From: Parasponia andersonii | Taxonomy: Eukaryota; Streptophyta; Magnoliopsida; Rosales; Cannabaceae | Length of the DNA: 64,000 nucleotides | Assembly (NCBI GenBank): GCA_002914805.1 | Contig: JXTB01000503.1 | Span: 95,470-159,469, forward strand | Direction of reading: 5' to 3' | In this document: positions 35,302-49,118 of the stretch, one piece after another | Numbering within the stretch: the first letter of the stretch is position 1 | Layout: the number at the start of each line of letters is the position of its first letter | Position numbers and translations under genes: made by a program | The notes under the pieces: generated by a model | Database searches by the model: none | What the model saw: the letters and a program-made list of their open reading frames with translations, nothing else | What the model was told of the DNA's origin: nothing

Positions 35302-36060
35302 GGTATTTCGACTGTGTTTCAATTTACAGAGTCGAAATTTCGATACCTTTTCAATGATATTTTAAAATAGGTAAAATAAACTTTCGATGTTATTTCGACT
35401 GTGTTTCGATTTTATTTCGATGAGGTTTCGATGAATAGTACTGAAATTTCGATACATTTTCGATGACATTTTAAAATAGAAAATAAGGCTGCTCTAAATT
35501 TTCGATGTTAGTTCGACTGTTTTTTGATGACAGTTCGATGATATTCGACGTGTTTTCGATGGTATTTCGACTGTGTTTCAATTTATAGAGTAGAAATTTC
35601 GATACCTTTTCGATAATATTTTAAAATAAGTAAAATAAACTTTCCATGTTATTTCGACTGTATTTCAATTTTATTTAGATGAGGTTTCGATGAATAGTAC
35701 TAAAATTTCGATACATTTTTTATGACATTTTAAAATAGAAAATAAAGCTGCTCTAAATTTTCCATGTTAGTTCGATTGTATTTCGATGACAGTTCGATGA
35801 TATTCGATGGTATTTCGCATGTTTTCGATGGTATTTCGACTGTGTTTCGATTTACAGAGTCGAAATTTCGATACCATTTCGATAATATTTTAAAATAAGT
35901 AAAATAAACTTTCGATGCTATTTCGACTGTGTTTCGATTTTATTTCGATGAGGTTTCGATGAATAGTGCTGAAATTTCGATACATTTTCGATGACATTTT
36001 AGAAAATAAGGATGCTCTAAATTTTCGATGTTAGTTCGACTGTTTCTTTATGACAGTTAT
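35302..36060 (+). repeat. TTTCGAT-rich minisatellite, about 260-270 bp period
   Basis: Three copies begin at 35302, 35571 and 35830 with GGTATTTCGACTGTGTTTC. Each contains a further dozen or so TTCGA words, for example GAGGTTTCGATGAATAGT. Some words have decayed to TTTCAAT or TTTTGAT, as expected from CpG deamination, yet most CpGs remain. Confidence 0.9.
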
Positions 36061-36545
36061 AGTCGAAATATAGTCGACGAAATTCTTACATCTCAGACTT
36101 TATCGAATTTGGTCGAAATTATAATCGAAATATATCGAAATTGATCGAAAAAATAATCGAAATAGTCATCGAAAAAAATAATCGAAATAGTCATCGAAAA
36201 TAGGTCGAAAATTCGACTACCATCGAATAGTCATCAAAAATAGGACGAAAATTCGACTACCATCGAATTATAGTCGAAATATAGTCGACGAAATTCTTAC
36301 ATCTCAGACTTCATCGAAATTTGGTCGAAATTATAATCGAAATACATTGAAATTGATCAAAAAAATAATCGAAATAGTCATCGAAAAAAATAATCGAAAT
36401 AGTCATCGAAAATAGATCGAAAATTCGACTACCATCGAATAGTCATCGAAAATAGGTTGAAAATTCGACTACCATCGAATTATAATCGAAATATAGTCGA
36501 CGAAATTCTTATATCTCAGACTTCATTGAAATATGGTCGAAATTA
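36061..36545 (+). repeat. ATCGAAA-rich minisatellite, about 212 bp period
   Basis: TAGTCGACGAAATTCTTA occurs at 36071, 36282 and 36494. The units in between carry repeated AATCGAAATAGTCATCGAA blocks. Word content is the reverse complement of the preceding array (ATCGAAA against TTTCGAT), so the two arrays meet head to head. Confidence 0.9.
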
Positions 36546-37074
36546 CATTGAAAATTCAATGCTTATACTGAGGCAGTCTTATTTTTTGAGAAATCCAGAC
36601 TTTTGCAGATAATCTCAGACCCAGAAAACAACTTTTAATGAATAAATTATGCTCGTAACATATCACAACTCAGTTAAAAACAATTTCAAACAGTACCCAT
36701 AACATTTGAACATATAAATTACATACCCATTTCGCGGATTTTCGTCCTCCGTCTTACTGCCAAATCTTTTTTCTATTTTTTCAACTTTTCTCCTTTTCTT
36801 CTTTTCTGCTCTTAGAATTTCAGCTCCTTAGACAATGTGATAAATTCAAACATGAGATTACAGGAAAGATTGTGACGATATAGAGGGAGGAATAAGGAGC
36901 TACAACTTGGTTAAAGAGGAGAAGAGCGACATATACATTATAAACCAATTATTAAGGCCAGAAGTGACATTTCAGGTGGGTATATGCATATTTTTCAAAG
37001 TTTTATTGAGAGAAGCATATGTGCCAAAATATGCCTCTAATGATGCATATTTAACCTAATTTCTCTATTTTAGC

Positions 37075-38721
37075 TATCCTTTTTTCCCAAGGAGGTTTTA
37101 TTAATGGGGAGAAAGGACTTTGTTTGTCTATTTATTATTTATTCTGGTGAATTACACTCTAAAAGGATCATGCGAATAACACATGGCCTCGTGTGGAGGA
37201 CAAACAGAATATTCTGTAAGGACTAACAGATGTAAGTCTTTTGAGAGGTTTGGGATTTATATGCCAAGATTTAAAAGATGGCGACCTAAATGCTAAAAGC
37301 ACTAAACTTTGGGGATTTTTCTGTAAATTACTGTTTTTTCTAGGAATCAGTAAGCCTGTTCGTCTCGCCCCGCTTCAACACAATTGAAACTTGCCTTGAA
37401 TCTGCCCCGCCTGGTTTATTGTGGGGCAAACCTACACCATTAGGGGCAGGCACCACCCCAACGAGGCAAGTTGTGAAGTCCAAGTGAGAATAGTAAAATT
37501 AGAGGAAATATGTCATTAAAGAAAGGGAAATAGTTCTCTTTTTGCCTTGTTATCTAGGTAATAATGTGTTGTCCTTACTTAATTGTCGTATTCCATTCGA
37601 GTTGAGACGAGGATTATGATACAATAATAGCACCTCAGCATATATATGAACCACCTAATAAGCGTGTAAATTAAAATAACAGAATAATGAAATTACTTAG
37701 AATCAAAATAATTATACATTAATTAAGTACAATCAACTCGTTGAAAAAATGCTTAAAATGAACTAAAGAATCTTTTAAAATATTACAATTATTCATCTTG
37801 TCACTTATAAGTTATGTCGTGTGGATACAAAATTAATTTGTTTAATTAAATGAGTTAGGCATGTCATTTTTGGATTACTTGGATTGACCTAAACTCTACT
37901 CATTAGTTATTTGTATTACACTATTCAACCTGAATTCTGTTACAAAAAGTTAAATAGGTCATCCAAACATATTTATTGTGTTGTGAAAGATACTCCATAA
38001 AGACAAGAATAAGAAAAGTACACATAAATAATAATACTAAGCTGGCAAAAGAATTGGAAAGTTCATATTTCATATTGTTCCCTTCTTTACTGGGAACTGT
38101 TGCTGATACAAGAAATTGCGATAAATGTGTCAAATATGGTCAGTTAAAGCTTAAGAACAACAGTAAACTAAGGTTATACATTGTTGATAATGTATTTTTG
38201 AGGAAGTAATTTTTTATAAACTTAATTGGCTCGTAATTATTAAAGTTGTACACCTTTGTTATATATAATAGAACACTACATCCTATGTACAGACGAAAGA
38301 AGCAAAGAAAAAAGAGGAATAATTGCTACAAGAATAATTCTAATCAGAGTTTTCCTTCCCCTGGCCAAAGATTTACGGAAATTGGTAGTAAGGATATGAA
38401 GCTGTCAGTTATGACAGTATGAAGTTCCTCTCCATTCGTTTTCAACCACCAACTATAGAATATTAGTTAATACACATCTGCAGATTTGAAAAGAACCAAA
38501 ACCTTGATAAAATTAGCCAGATTTCCCCCATTTCTTTGTTTTAGTTTCAACAACATAGCCTTGTCTGCCTCTCGCAATATCAGGCATCCCACCCTGATTT
38601 TTGCTTCCCTGTACTTTGCAGTAAATTGGGATAAGAACCTGATTGCAATATCAGATACCTTGAAAATTTTCAAATCTGGCACCCAATTATAATGAATACG
38701 ACATAGAGCATATGTAAAGAG
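37075..38721. other. Intergenic, POL2 3' flank
   Basis: AT-rich DNA lies between the Mutator-like element and the POL2 stop codon. A GC-rich patch near 37360-37480 (GCCCCGC, GGGGCA motifs) resembles a dispersed plant repeat and has a weak echo at 43260-43540. The POL2 3' untranslated region should lie in the right part; I cannot fix its end. Confidence 0.45.
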
Positions 38722-41700
38722 CTACTGGATTCCTAATATCCATGATGTGCACTGTTCGAGAAGTTGAAATTTCTGGCGAGTGGCGATGTTCAAGAATATC
38801 TGCATTTTTCTGTGAAACTCGGTTACATCTTCCTTGCATCTGTATGAGCCAGCACAGGCACATTGCTCTGCTAAATGTGCAGCCTTCACCTGCCTACACC
38901 TTTGACACACCAGATCCTGCACGTGGTAGAGACGTTCTCTCTGACGTATGATCTGAAGAAGAGAATTTTCCATTACCTCACGGTTATAGGGTTGTCCACA
39001 TTGTGGCACAGCACAGCGCCAGTCCTGAGCCAATAGAGCCGAGTCACGACACAAGTCCAGGTCTCTACAGTCATTGCAGTAGCTGCCAAAGAATGAAATA
39101 GTAAACAGCAAATCAGTTTAGGCTTTTGAAAACTTAAATCCTAGTGATAGGTATATATTTATTTCTATCTATATATGCCCTATTTTACTTGCACTCTAGT
39201 AAATAGCAAATAAAGCAGCAACTGTTTTGAAAACTCTTAACCAGGTTAAAAAGAGGTCCAGTTAAACTCTAGCATGAGTTTCTGACAAGCGTCTAGAACA
39301 AAAAATAGTGCTGCATTCTATGTTGAATTCGAAGAACTAATCTCACATTTCGAAAAGCACACGGGAACTTCAGAATACAAGTGCTGTTTACGTTTTTACC
39401 TGCAAATGACATTTGGCAAGACAAAGGAGGGGCAGGGATCAGAAAATTCAGCTTCAGGGGCAAACTCCCTCACACGCACATATTTTAGCAGATTCTTTCT
39501 CATTACCTGTAGAATTGCGGAAGAGAATAAAACCATAAACAAAAGTTAGGAGCATAGTGAATCATAACAACAGTTATCAGAAAAATTGCAATTACTGTAT
39601 CCATCGTAGCAAAAAATTGAGCTTCACTGGCAAATAGCAGTCAGTTGAAGATAAACCAGAACGTATGAACACTACTAGTCTACTATAAGGAACCTTTTTT
39701 GGTCAAAATATGCACGCAGTACTAAATTGGCATCAGAGAACTGAGAAAATTAATTGAAAAAACAACATAGCAATAATTGCTAAAAGGAGATAATTCGAAA
39801 ATTTCAGGAACAATTTTCCATCACAAGATTTAAGATAATTTGAAATTTCCAGGCAAAATTTTCCATCACGAGATTTAATCGAGCCTAAAGGGACAATAAG
39901 GGAAACTAGAGAGCATTTTATACAAGGATATTGATAACACTGATTCAAAAGAAATAAGGACAAACATATTCTAAGAGAGTCAAATGCTCATGAGCAAAAA
40001 TAAAATAGTCAAATGCTAAATGAAGTCATGCCTATCCATAAAACACAGTAGTAGCAAGTGTACAACATTAAAAAGTTTGCAACAATTATCATTATTATTA
40101 TTATTATTATTATTTTGTTTTCTTTTGTAAAAATGTTTCAAATCATATGTCCTGGATAATGAGAGGTAAGAGTAGAAAGAAATAAATATAATACCAGAAC
40201 ATCATGCTGAACACTCTGATCAAGAGCCAGAACAGCACAAACATGCTTAATGAATTCCAGTGCTGCATCCCCTTTGTTGGCGTTACTAAAGAGTTGTGTC
40301 ATCCCTGAAGATGTAGATTTTTCGTTCTCAGATCTACTTAGTTCCTTCATATGAAGAATGGTATCTCGCACGATTCCCAGAAGTTTCTCGGTAAAGTATG
40401 AGCTGATCTGTAAAACATAAACAAAATGAAGAATATTTAATTAACCAACTGAAAACAAGAGATTATACAACAATTGGGCATTCGGCAACTGTTACCATCA
40501 TTGTACCTGCCCTTTAAGATATTCTGTTAAATGAGATTCGAAATTCTCAGCTGCTGAAACAGTAATTGAAGGTGTGCATGAGATGCCATCTTGCAAAGAT
40601 GCTCTATTGGCAGCTTGCTTCTTTGCATAGTTCCATGGGATATAAAGAAATTGAGAGACGATAAAAACGAAATAGTCCTGCAAAACACGCAAAAGATGAT
40701 TGAACTTGTCAAAACTGATAAGACCCACTCCATAGTAAAATGATATCTTCACAAACCACCGGAACTAAATCGACCGTACTGTGATAATAATGCTACTCAA
40801 TCATAACCGTAACTCCCAGTTTATAACAAAATTTGGCACGTTACCTGAATTTTCTTGGGTAAATATTCAGCAATATTCCAGCTTGATATGATATCAACTT
40901 CAGATTCATCATGCATGCTCTCATCAGCTCTCGAAGGAATCCCACCATAATTATACTACAACAGAAAACAGCAAATCAAACAAGTTACTGATACATAATA
41001 AACACATAATACGCAGACAAAGAAAATAAACTAGAAAATCATTAATCATAACAGCTTAAAGTTTCATAAGTTTTTAGAGAAACATGTAAGACTATTCATG
41101 ATGTTTTGATCTTTGACTATGATTTAGTTCAAGGGACACATTTCCTAACACAGTCAAGGGCAGTCCATAGTACATACGAATTTTTTTTCCATTTTTTCCA
41201 AGCAACAAAACAAACAAAATTTTAGGGAAGAAGCAATAGTTTACCTGTTCCTGTCTATAGATCCAAGTTATCCATTTATATTGTTTACTCGCTGGTCTAG
41301 GTAGTGTTTATAACCCATTTAAGAAGTGTATATGCATTTACATATAATATATACAATCAGCGGAAAAAGATGATAACCCCAGTCCGAACCTGGATAATTC
41401 TAAGAAACCCAGGCTTTAATCATTCTATGAAAAGAACCTCAGAATTACAGTATAAAGACAATTTCAACGGAAACTAAACATCGATTAGTTAAATAGAATC
41501 TATAAGAACTTTAATAGTTGCTGACAATGAGAAAAATAATGACCAAACCTGATCCATAAAAAGCAAGGAATGCCAGAACTGCAATGGTTCAAGCTCAATC
41601 CACTCAAATAGGTCTCTGTAAAGCAAAACAATAAGTAACAAGAAGGGTGATGGAGAAATAAATCTATATTTCGATACTAGTCTTTGAGTAGACGAACCTC

Positions 41701-44700
41701 GTTTGCAGAGTCTTAAGTAAGCTGTCACAGTAAGCTTTGGCTCCGGAGAGATCAAATTTCCCTGTGTCTATAATAACCTTGGAAAAATTTGCGAATATAA
41801 TATTGGCACCCAATTTGCGTAGCTCAGCCAACAATAGTGCAAATACCTTTTTCATGACCTATAGAACTCAATAATTGGAAGAAAAATAAACCAATTAATT
41901 AGTCCCATCTTTTAGACATCAACAATCAAATGTGATGAATATCCATGCCACACAAAGAAAACAACCACAAGAAGGGTACCAACTACTTAAGAATATTGTA
42001 AGCTATCGTTTTTTAAGCATAAAACTTAAAGCCTTCAGTAGAAAGAAGAGAACAAAATGTTGTTGCTTAAACCAAAATAAATCACGACAGAAACACAGCA
42101 TCATAAAACAATGATTATGTTAGCATTCCAAAAACTTCTCAACATATCATAATTATCAAGTTATTTTTTTTTTATTTAAAATGTTAATGATTTGGATTTT
42201 TTTTTTAATAATCAACATTTGGAGAGCTACTAAGCATTTTTTTTTTTAAGATGAAAATTAAAAACGCTAACAAATTTTCTTTTGTATTCTTTATAAATAG
42301 TCAACTGAAAGTGTGTACAAGCATGCCTATGTCCTAATATTTAGATAAAAAAATTAAAATAACAAAACAAAAATTATTTAAATTCACTATTTTGGGATAA
42401 GTGTTCGATTGGAAGCCAAGTCTGGAAGTTCACGTTATTATGTTAAACATTATAAGCCATTGTTAAATCTTCTATACACTCGAGAATTGAACGTGAAAAT
42501 TTCCCTGTACGTTAAAACAAAAAAAAGGGTTTTTCCCCATTAGTTCATTTCTTCTTTCCTCATTTGAATCTGATTATAGTAATCTTTGCATTTAACGTTG
42601 GCAAATTTTCTCAAACTAAAACTTGAAGAGCTTTTCCTGCGTGTCTTTCATTCGAAATAGATGCTTTTTTTTTTTTTTGGTTCAGGTTTCTCGACATCTT
42701 TCATCTCAGTTCTTGCCATTTATAAGTTTGAGTACCTCATAATGTTGGATACTTCCGATTATGATTATTTTTTCAATTTTCTTTAGACTTGAGATTTGAA
42801 TCTTTCATTCCCTGTCTTTCATGGTAAAAAGAAGTTTTATCAGGAAGGCTAGTTGATGCATTTTATAATCAATTCGTTCTGTTAGAAAAAGAGATTTTTT
42901 TTTTGGCTAAAAAAAAGAGAGAATTTTGTGGAAGAGGATTTTTCTTTCTTTACTATTGATTGATATCTAATTTTTGGCTTGTTATAAAATAGGGGAGAGC
43001 AGCCCTATTTATACTACTCTATATAGTGTGTTAATGCACCATTGAAACCCCTATATTTATTCTCATTTCTCAACCATTCAACCACACTAACTATATTATA
43101 ATATGATTAATCTAACAAAAACTACTAGAACTCTTAATTAAATGGACCAAACAGTTCCAAGTAAAAATAACTAATTAACTTTGACCCAATGAATCACAAA
43201 ATTAGGTTAAATTTCCTACATGTTCCACTTTTGAGTTCAATATTTCTAATTAGAGTTGTAAATATGGACTGTTCGGATTGACTTGACCCGTTCAGGCCAA
43301 AAACGAAATTTGGGCAGGACTAACCCGAAATCTAAAAATAAAACCCGGCCCTATGGCCCGATGGCTAAACTCTAGGACGGGCCAAAATCGAGCCAAAATT
43401 TGTCCGATACTATTTTGTAAAAATATCAATTTTTAATACTAATTATATATTTTTTAAAAAATTAACAACCGGGCCCAGCCAACCTGGCCAATCGGGCTTA
43501 CTACCTCGGCTCGGCCCGGCTTATTTGGCCTGGTCCACATCTGCAGCTCTATCCCTTTTTACACTATCTTGGAAAAGAAATAAAAGACATTTATTGGAAG
43601 ACAAGAGTCCAGGCAAGAATTTATATTACTTCTTGCATCATGGATCCCCATCTAGCCTTACCCACACACACGCACACATAAAAACTTTAATAAGAAACAT
43701 TCACCTTGTGAAGTAGACGGTGAAGAGCTGGGTCATGAAGTTTGGAATGAGGGCTGCATTATGAAAATAAAAGCAGTGACCATGAGTCCAAACTACGTGT
43801 TTAGTCACACAACGTTAAGAAGCAGAAAACATAGGGTATTGCCATAGAAGGCAAAATGGGAAATGAATGTTATCAGTAAAAACAAAAACTATGTACAAGT
43901 CGAACACAGTAACCTGCAAAGCCACCGATATAGATGTTGCAATATTGCATCAGCATATACATTTCCAGAGGTAACTGCATCTGTAAGGCACCTCTGAATC
44001 AACTGCTTTAGAACACGAAAAGCAGGCGCACATGAGCTAGCCTCATCAAAGCCACTCTGTTCATTGGAATCAGGTGCTCCAGAATTAACATCTGCCTCAA
44101 ATCCCAACAAAGCACCTCCTTCCATCTCATTTACTTGGTTGCTTTTGAGAAGAGCATCTACAGCCAGATGATGAATCTTCACAAAGACATTAACAAAATA
44201 TTCAGTAAGCCCATCAAAGATCTAACCAAAAAAATGGAAAGGAAATGAATGATGGCATTTTCAAAACCTTTAACTCCACAGTAACTTTCCTATATGCTCC
44301 AGGGTATGTAAGAACAGGTTGATGGACCTGGGTAATTAAAACGTTAGTAAGATCACGGATGGAATGTGCAATTTAACACATACCGGCCAACTGAGAGACA
44401 GATTAAAAAGAATTTTTTTACTTTTTTAAATAAGTATGAATATTACATTAGGTATTACAGAGGAAGAAAGGAGTTAGAGAGTATATGTTTTAACAATAAT
44501 ATCAAACGATGATCACAAGGTAAAGTTCTGTTCGGTAATGATACAAAGAACTTTGACAAAGCAACTAGTATTTCTTATAAATTTCTATGTAAGATTGTAC
44601 TAACCTCATCAGCAAAACATGTATCTTCTTCATTAATGCCTCCTAGATCTGGAATTCCATCATCAGATATCCAAAGCACCTGTAACAATGAAAGAACAGA

Positions 44701-47700
44701 AAAAACGTTAGATTTTAAAACAGTAAACCCAAGCAACTAACATAGCAAAGAGCTGGAACAGCCAAAACAAAATCACTTCTTCCTATCTTTAATTATCTAT
44801 AATAAGCATAAAATTTTATCTAAAAAGTCCAAGTTCGTTCATATACGGATTTTCAGTACACTCCTCATCCCTCTTGCAAGTGAAACACCTTTAAAAAGTC
44901 GCCCAAATGCCTAAAAACTTAGAAATAACATGACAAGATATCAGCTCATGCAAAAAACCTGTTGCTGATCACGTAGTGCTCTTGAAAAGATGATATCCGC
45001 TGTATATATCAGCCAATCAAGTTCGAAATTCCCTAGTGGCACCTGTCACGATAAATTTGAGAAATTGGTTTTTGTACTAACATCCCACACCAACAAAGGG
45101 AAATTCTCATTGTAGAAATAAAGACAATACATGGGCATATCTAGAGAGAGAAATTCTCTCATGCAACCATTGGGATGATGCAGCACATCGTTGCATTCCA
45201 ATTCTTGCAGCTACTTGTTGCCACCCAAGAACCTGCACAAACCATGGTTCAAAAGCAATAAATTTGACAACATGCACACAAAGCAAAAAAATGAATGCAA
45301 AGCAGCGAGTAGTTCAGAATTTAGTACCTGATAATGACAATCACGAGCATTGGAGGGAATGCTTACGCATGGGAATTCATCTAGAGCTTGTATACCTGAC
45401 TTCATTGATTGAGCACTTGGGCATTCAATAACCGCAATTGTGGGTCCACGATGTTCATTTCTGTCAAATAACTCAAAAAGAAAACTATGTTATTACATAG
45501 CATGAATTGGAAACAATTTTAATACAAGTATGGATGCAAAGATAAAGAGGCAACCTTCTTGGCCAGATAGAATGCTAAGATAGAATACTAAAAGGGCTCC
45601 AAATAGAAAGCCTCAAAGCCAGCTTGTGTTTTAAGTTATAAAAATGTTTTCCATACAGTTAATGCATTGTAACACATTATCAATCAATGAAACACCAGCT
45701 CGAATGCATACTAAAAGTAAAATTAAGAAACAAGAATAATTAAGATACTTATGCACCGAAATCGTAGTGTTTCAGGAAGGGAAAAAAAATATCCAAGCCA
45801 TTCACTTAATATAAAGGAAAAAATAACAGTTACTTTGGGTCTGTCCAAGTTCCGCAAGATAACATTTATTTTTCAAATATATGTGACTGAGGAAACTGCT
45901 ATCTATGCCGTAGATTCAGCATGAAGTAATCAACATGGAAAATAGAAAAATAAAATTGCACCAGAAAAGCAGGAGCAATAAAAAGAAAATTCAGATAGAT
46001 TAGACCTGTGCTGATTTATTGTTCTTTGCAAAATCTTTTCAGCATCCTTGACAAATCCAACATACTCAACCTGAAATTGGTAAATGTTTTAGAAAAAATG
46101 AATAAATGAGAAATCATATCAAGTCAACAGGAAAGTATGTATCTTCACCAAGCTACAGGCTGACCTTGAATATGAATTCGTTCCTTGGAGGAGGTGGTTG
46201 AACAGATAACGCTTGGCAAGCATCTCGGAATTGCTTTTCAAGAAAGGATGGCGACAAATCTTTATTTTGATAAGGATTCACAACCACAGCAAATATTGTT
46301 CGTGAAGAAGGAAAATAAACAACAAATATAGCACGACCTTCAGAAATACTGAAATTAACAAGATAAACAGGATCAGTATTTCAATTTGTTTTGATTAAAA
46401 GTAGAAAATGTACAGATTAGAAACGGATATTTAACATGTTTAAAAAAAGCAAATGAAAGACAATTTACGAATTAGTTGGTCCTTGGTCGTTCATGAACTT
46501 TTCTGCTTTTTCTTTATTTATTTCTTATCTTTCCAACCTTTTTGCTAAATGGTATTTCAACTTTCAAGCACAAAAGATCTATCCATACATAATAAAGTGC
46601 CCCACTCAAACAAAGCGCAAGCACGTAAAACAAGCAAAGATGCTTCAAAGTTTAAGTTGACCCTTGAATTGAAGTATTGCTTGAAATCATACAAAAAAAT
46701 AATAATGCAAAATGAAATAATATCACCGACTTCGTACCCAACAAAGTTACCTATGATACAAGTAAAAGAAAGAGATTGATTGCTCCAAATAAGAGCATTC
46801 AGTTGTAGTCTTCATATTAAGTTCGCTCAGACTCCAGCAATCTTGGATACTTTGCTTTTGAGCAGTTTTATCCACCTTACATACACAACCAATCTGAACA
46901 ATGGCATTTAACTCCAATGGTACCTTTGTTTCATATATTCCCTGATCGAAAAATTGAAAAGAAACCCAATCAAACTCTCATTGCTAATATAACTGTAAGC
47001 CTGCAGATCGGTCTTCTAAATTTCCATTTTAATGATGAATAATTTATGAATTCACACTTTCTTTAATACGAAATTGAAGTTTTCTGAATAAAACTTGAAA
47101 AGTACATAATCAACTAACAGCAAGTCAAGTCCTCCCAAGAAAACAAAGATTACCGAATAGTCTTCTTATTTTAGATAAATAAAGAAATAAGAAGTGTTTA
47201 ATCCCAAAAATTACATATATAATAAGAGAAAATTAAACCCCCTCCCCCACCTTTTTTTTAACAGCGAGGACAATACTCACTTCTGTGCAGTTTATATCAA
47301 TAAGAACCATGAATTTATGTTCTAATTTCTCTTTTCTTAGCTATAAATGCTGACCTCAACTTCTGGATCTGCAAGGAGTGCTGTAAGGTTTTTGCTTTCT
47401 GATTTGAAATGACCTTCATCAATTTCAACCTGCAAAACTCCCTCAAAAGTTAAAGAAAATTTGGCCTGAAATCCTTAGCCACAAACAAATTAAGGGAACA
47501 TAGTTATTAAACAGCAGTAGAACCGGTAGTACCTCATATATGTTATAACTATGCCTTCCATGGGGAAGAATCTTGTTGGCACGCCTTCCCGGAAATTTTT
47601 CTTCTAAAGGAGCTTTAGAATTGATGTAAAACACTCTAGGAACAGTTATGGGAATCTTAAGCATGATTCCTTCCACTACAATCCAAGCGAAAAATTGGCC

Positions 47701-49118
47701 ACTCTGAGAAGTTGGGACTAGTTGTACTATCTGAACCACAAAAATAAAAATAAAACTGGTAAGCCATTAAAAATTATAAATTACATCAAACTGTTTGGAG
47801 TTGATAAAGACTGCATCATTACCTCCCAGTGGCATCGTGTTATAGCTACTTCATGTCTCCTAAAGTATGAACTAACACCTGTTCTACCCAGAGTTTCTTT
47901 ATATTTTGCTGCTTGACTGAGCAGCTTAGGAAGACCACTAGCCTTGTTCCGCGTAGTTGCATTGCCTAGTCTGTTGAAACAATTTTGCATTGTTAAATCA
48001 CCACTGAGAAAAACTTACCAACTATAACACAAACCAAAACTCCAAATGCTCATTGTAAGATAGTTTTTCTGAGAAAACTGGCATGTATACTCCAATTGAG
48101 TAAATTTCTATGCTCTAGTATTCAGCTTGACGTACATAATTTAAATTGTTGACCATTAGTGTAAACATTTGGGTTGGTGACTTAACGTAAAGATCAGATC
48201 TGCAAGTGTCAATTTTTGTTAAATTTCACATGTTGCACCTTCTTGGAGACCAGGAGAAACCTTCCATGGAGGGTGTATATATGCTAGACAAACTTCCAAC
48301 AGATTAAAGTATTTTGGGAGCAATAGCAAATCTAACATGGACCAAACCAAGTTGTCTAAATTTTATAAAGCTGTTGCACATAAAACTGATAGCATTTGAT
48401 TCAAGTAGTGTGGGCCAGGCCAGAAAGGGAAAAAGATAGTATGTTCTTTAGCCTATAACGTGATAAACATAGTTGGCCCAACTCCTGTATGTATCAAAAC
48501 ATTAGTGAAATAAATGCAGAAAACAGTTGTTACTAACAATCCCTATATTTTGCATCAACGATGCCTTGGACCTTGTCTAAATTAAATACCTCCATTGACA
48601 TTTCTAGTTTGGGAATAAACAATCAACTGTTCTGTTAATATTTTGAACTTTATTTGAAGGTTTCGAACAGGGTACCTTTGCTTCTTCCTCTTGTTCAGAG
48701 TATCTTTCCACTTTCTCTTCTTTATTTCAAGCCATCCTTGATAGTCCACATTTCTGTCAATACTCTCAGAAGAGAGAGACTTTTGTATTTGCTGATCTTT
48801 TTCGTTGTTATCAGCCTGCTGCAGACCCACTTGTGCATTCTCAACTGAACTGTGCTTATTAACTTCATAACATCGAACAACTGGCCTAGGTCCCTTTACA
48901 GAACTGTTATTGTTTTGGAAGTCTTCCAGATCTCCGACGACTTCTTCCTCCGTAGCATTACTCATTCCAACAGCCTCATTCTTCCTTTTCAACAAATCAT
49001 CTTTCTTTAATGAACTGAACATATCAGCTAGTTTCTGTTGGCGAAATTTGTCCTCCTTTTCACGAACCTTCTTGTGCAGCCAATCAGGATGAGGCACTCT
49101 AGGGACAGGATTTGATAC
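38722..49118 (-). other. POL2: POL2 C-terminal half with two cysteine modules
   Basis: This half is a degenerate B-family polymerase fold in known epsilon subunits and links to the accessory subunits. The first exon (49118-48676) is the least conserved and carries a charged linker with QQKLADMF, which looks loosely like a PCNA-binding box. The last two exons contain the CysA zinc module (ICSYCNDC ... [13 protein letters not shown]) and the CysB module (VCQRC ... CACAGSYRC), known to bind metal and the B subunit. The protein ends WILGIQ followed by TAG at 38722-38724. Confidence 0.92.

Larger units (their letters stand above)
34771..37065. mobile_element. Mutator-like non-autonomous element, 2.3 kb
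   Basis: Both ends start GAGAAATTAG on their respective strands. The inverted ends agree at about 42 of 51 positions, including the shared TATTTTGGCACATATGC. The 9-bp flanks TATTTTAAT (34762-34770) and TATTTTAGC (37066-37074) agree at 7 positions, as an aged Mutator-type target duplication would. GAGA-type ends and 9-bp duplications are known Mutator traits. No transposase is present. The interior holds an exon-like leader and two TCGA-rich repeat arrays listed separately. Confidence 0.72.

Noticed and set aside
35302..36545. CRISPR array or bacterial-type repeat
   Set aside because: Repeat units are 210-270 bp without unique spacers, and the context is a plant nuclear transposon.
43240..43540. 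A named repeat family for the GGCCC-rich block
   Set aside because: The words resemble a dispersed plant repeat, with an echo near 37360-37480, but no borders or duplication could be found.
44177..44221. Extra 15 residues at the start of a POL2 exon as the main form
   Set aside because: The downstream acceptor at 44176 has a good T-rich tract and gives the expected conserved junction. The longer form is kept only as an alternative.
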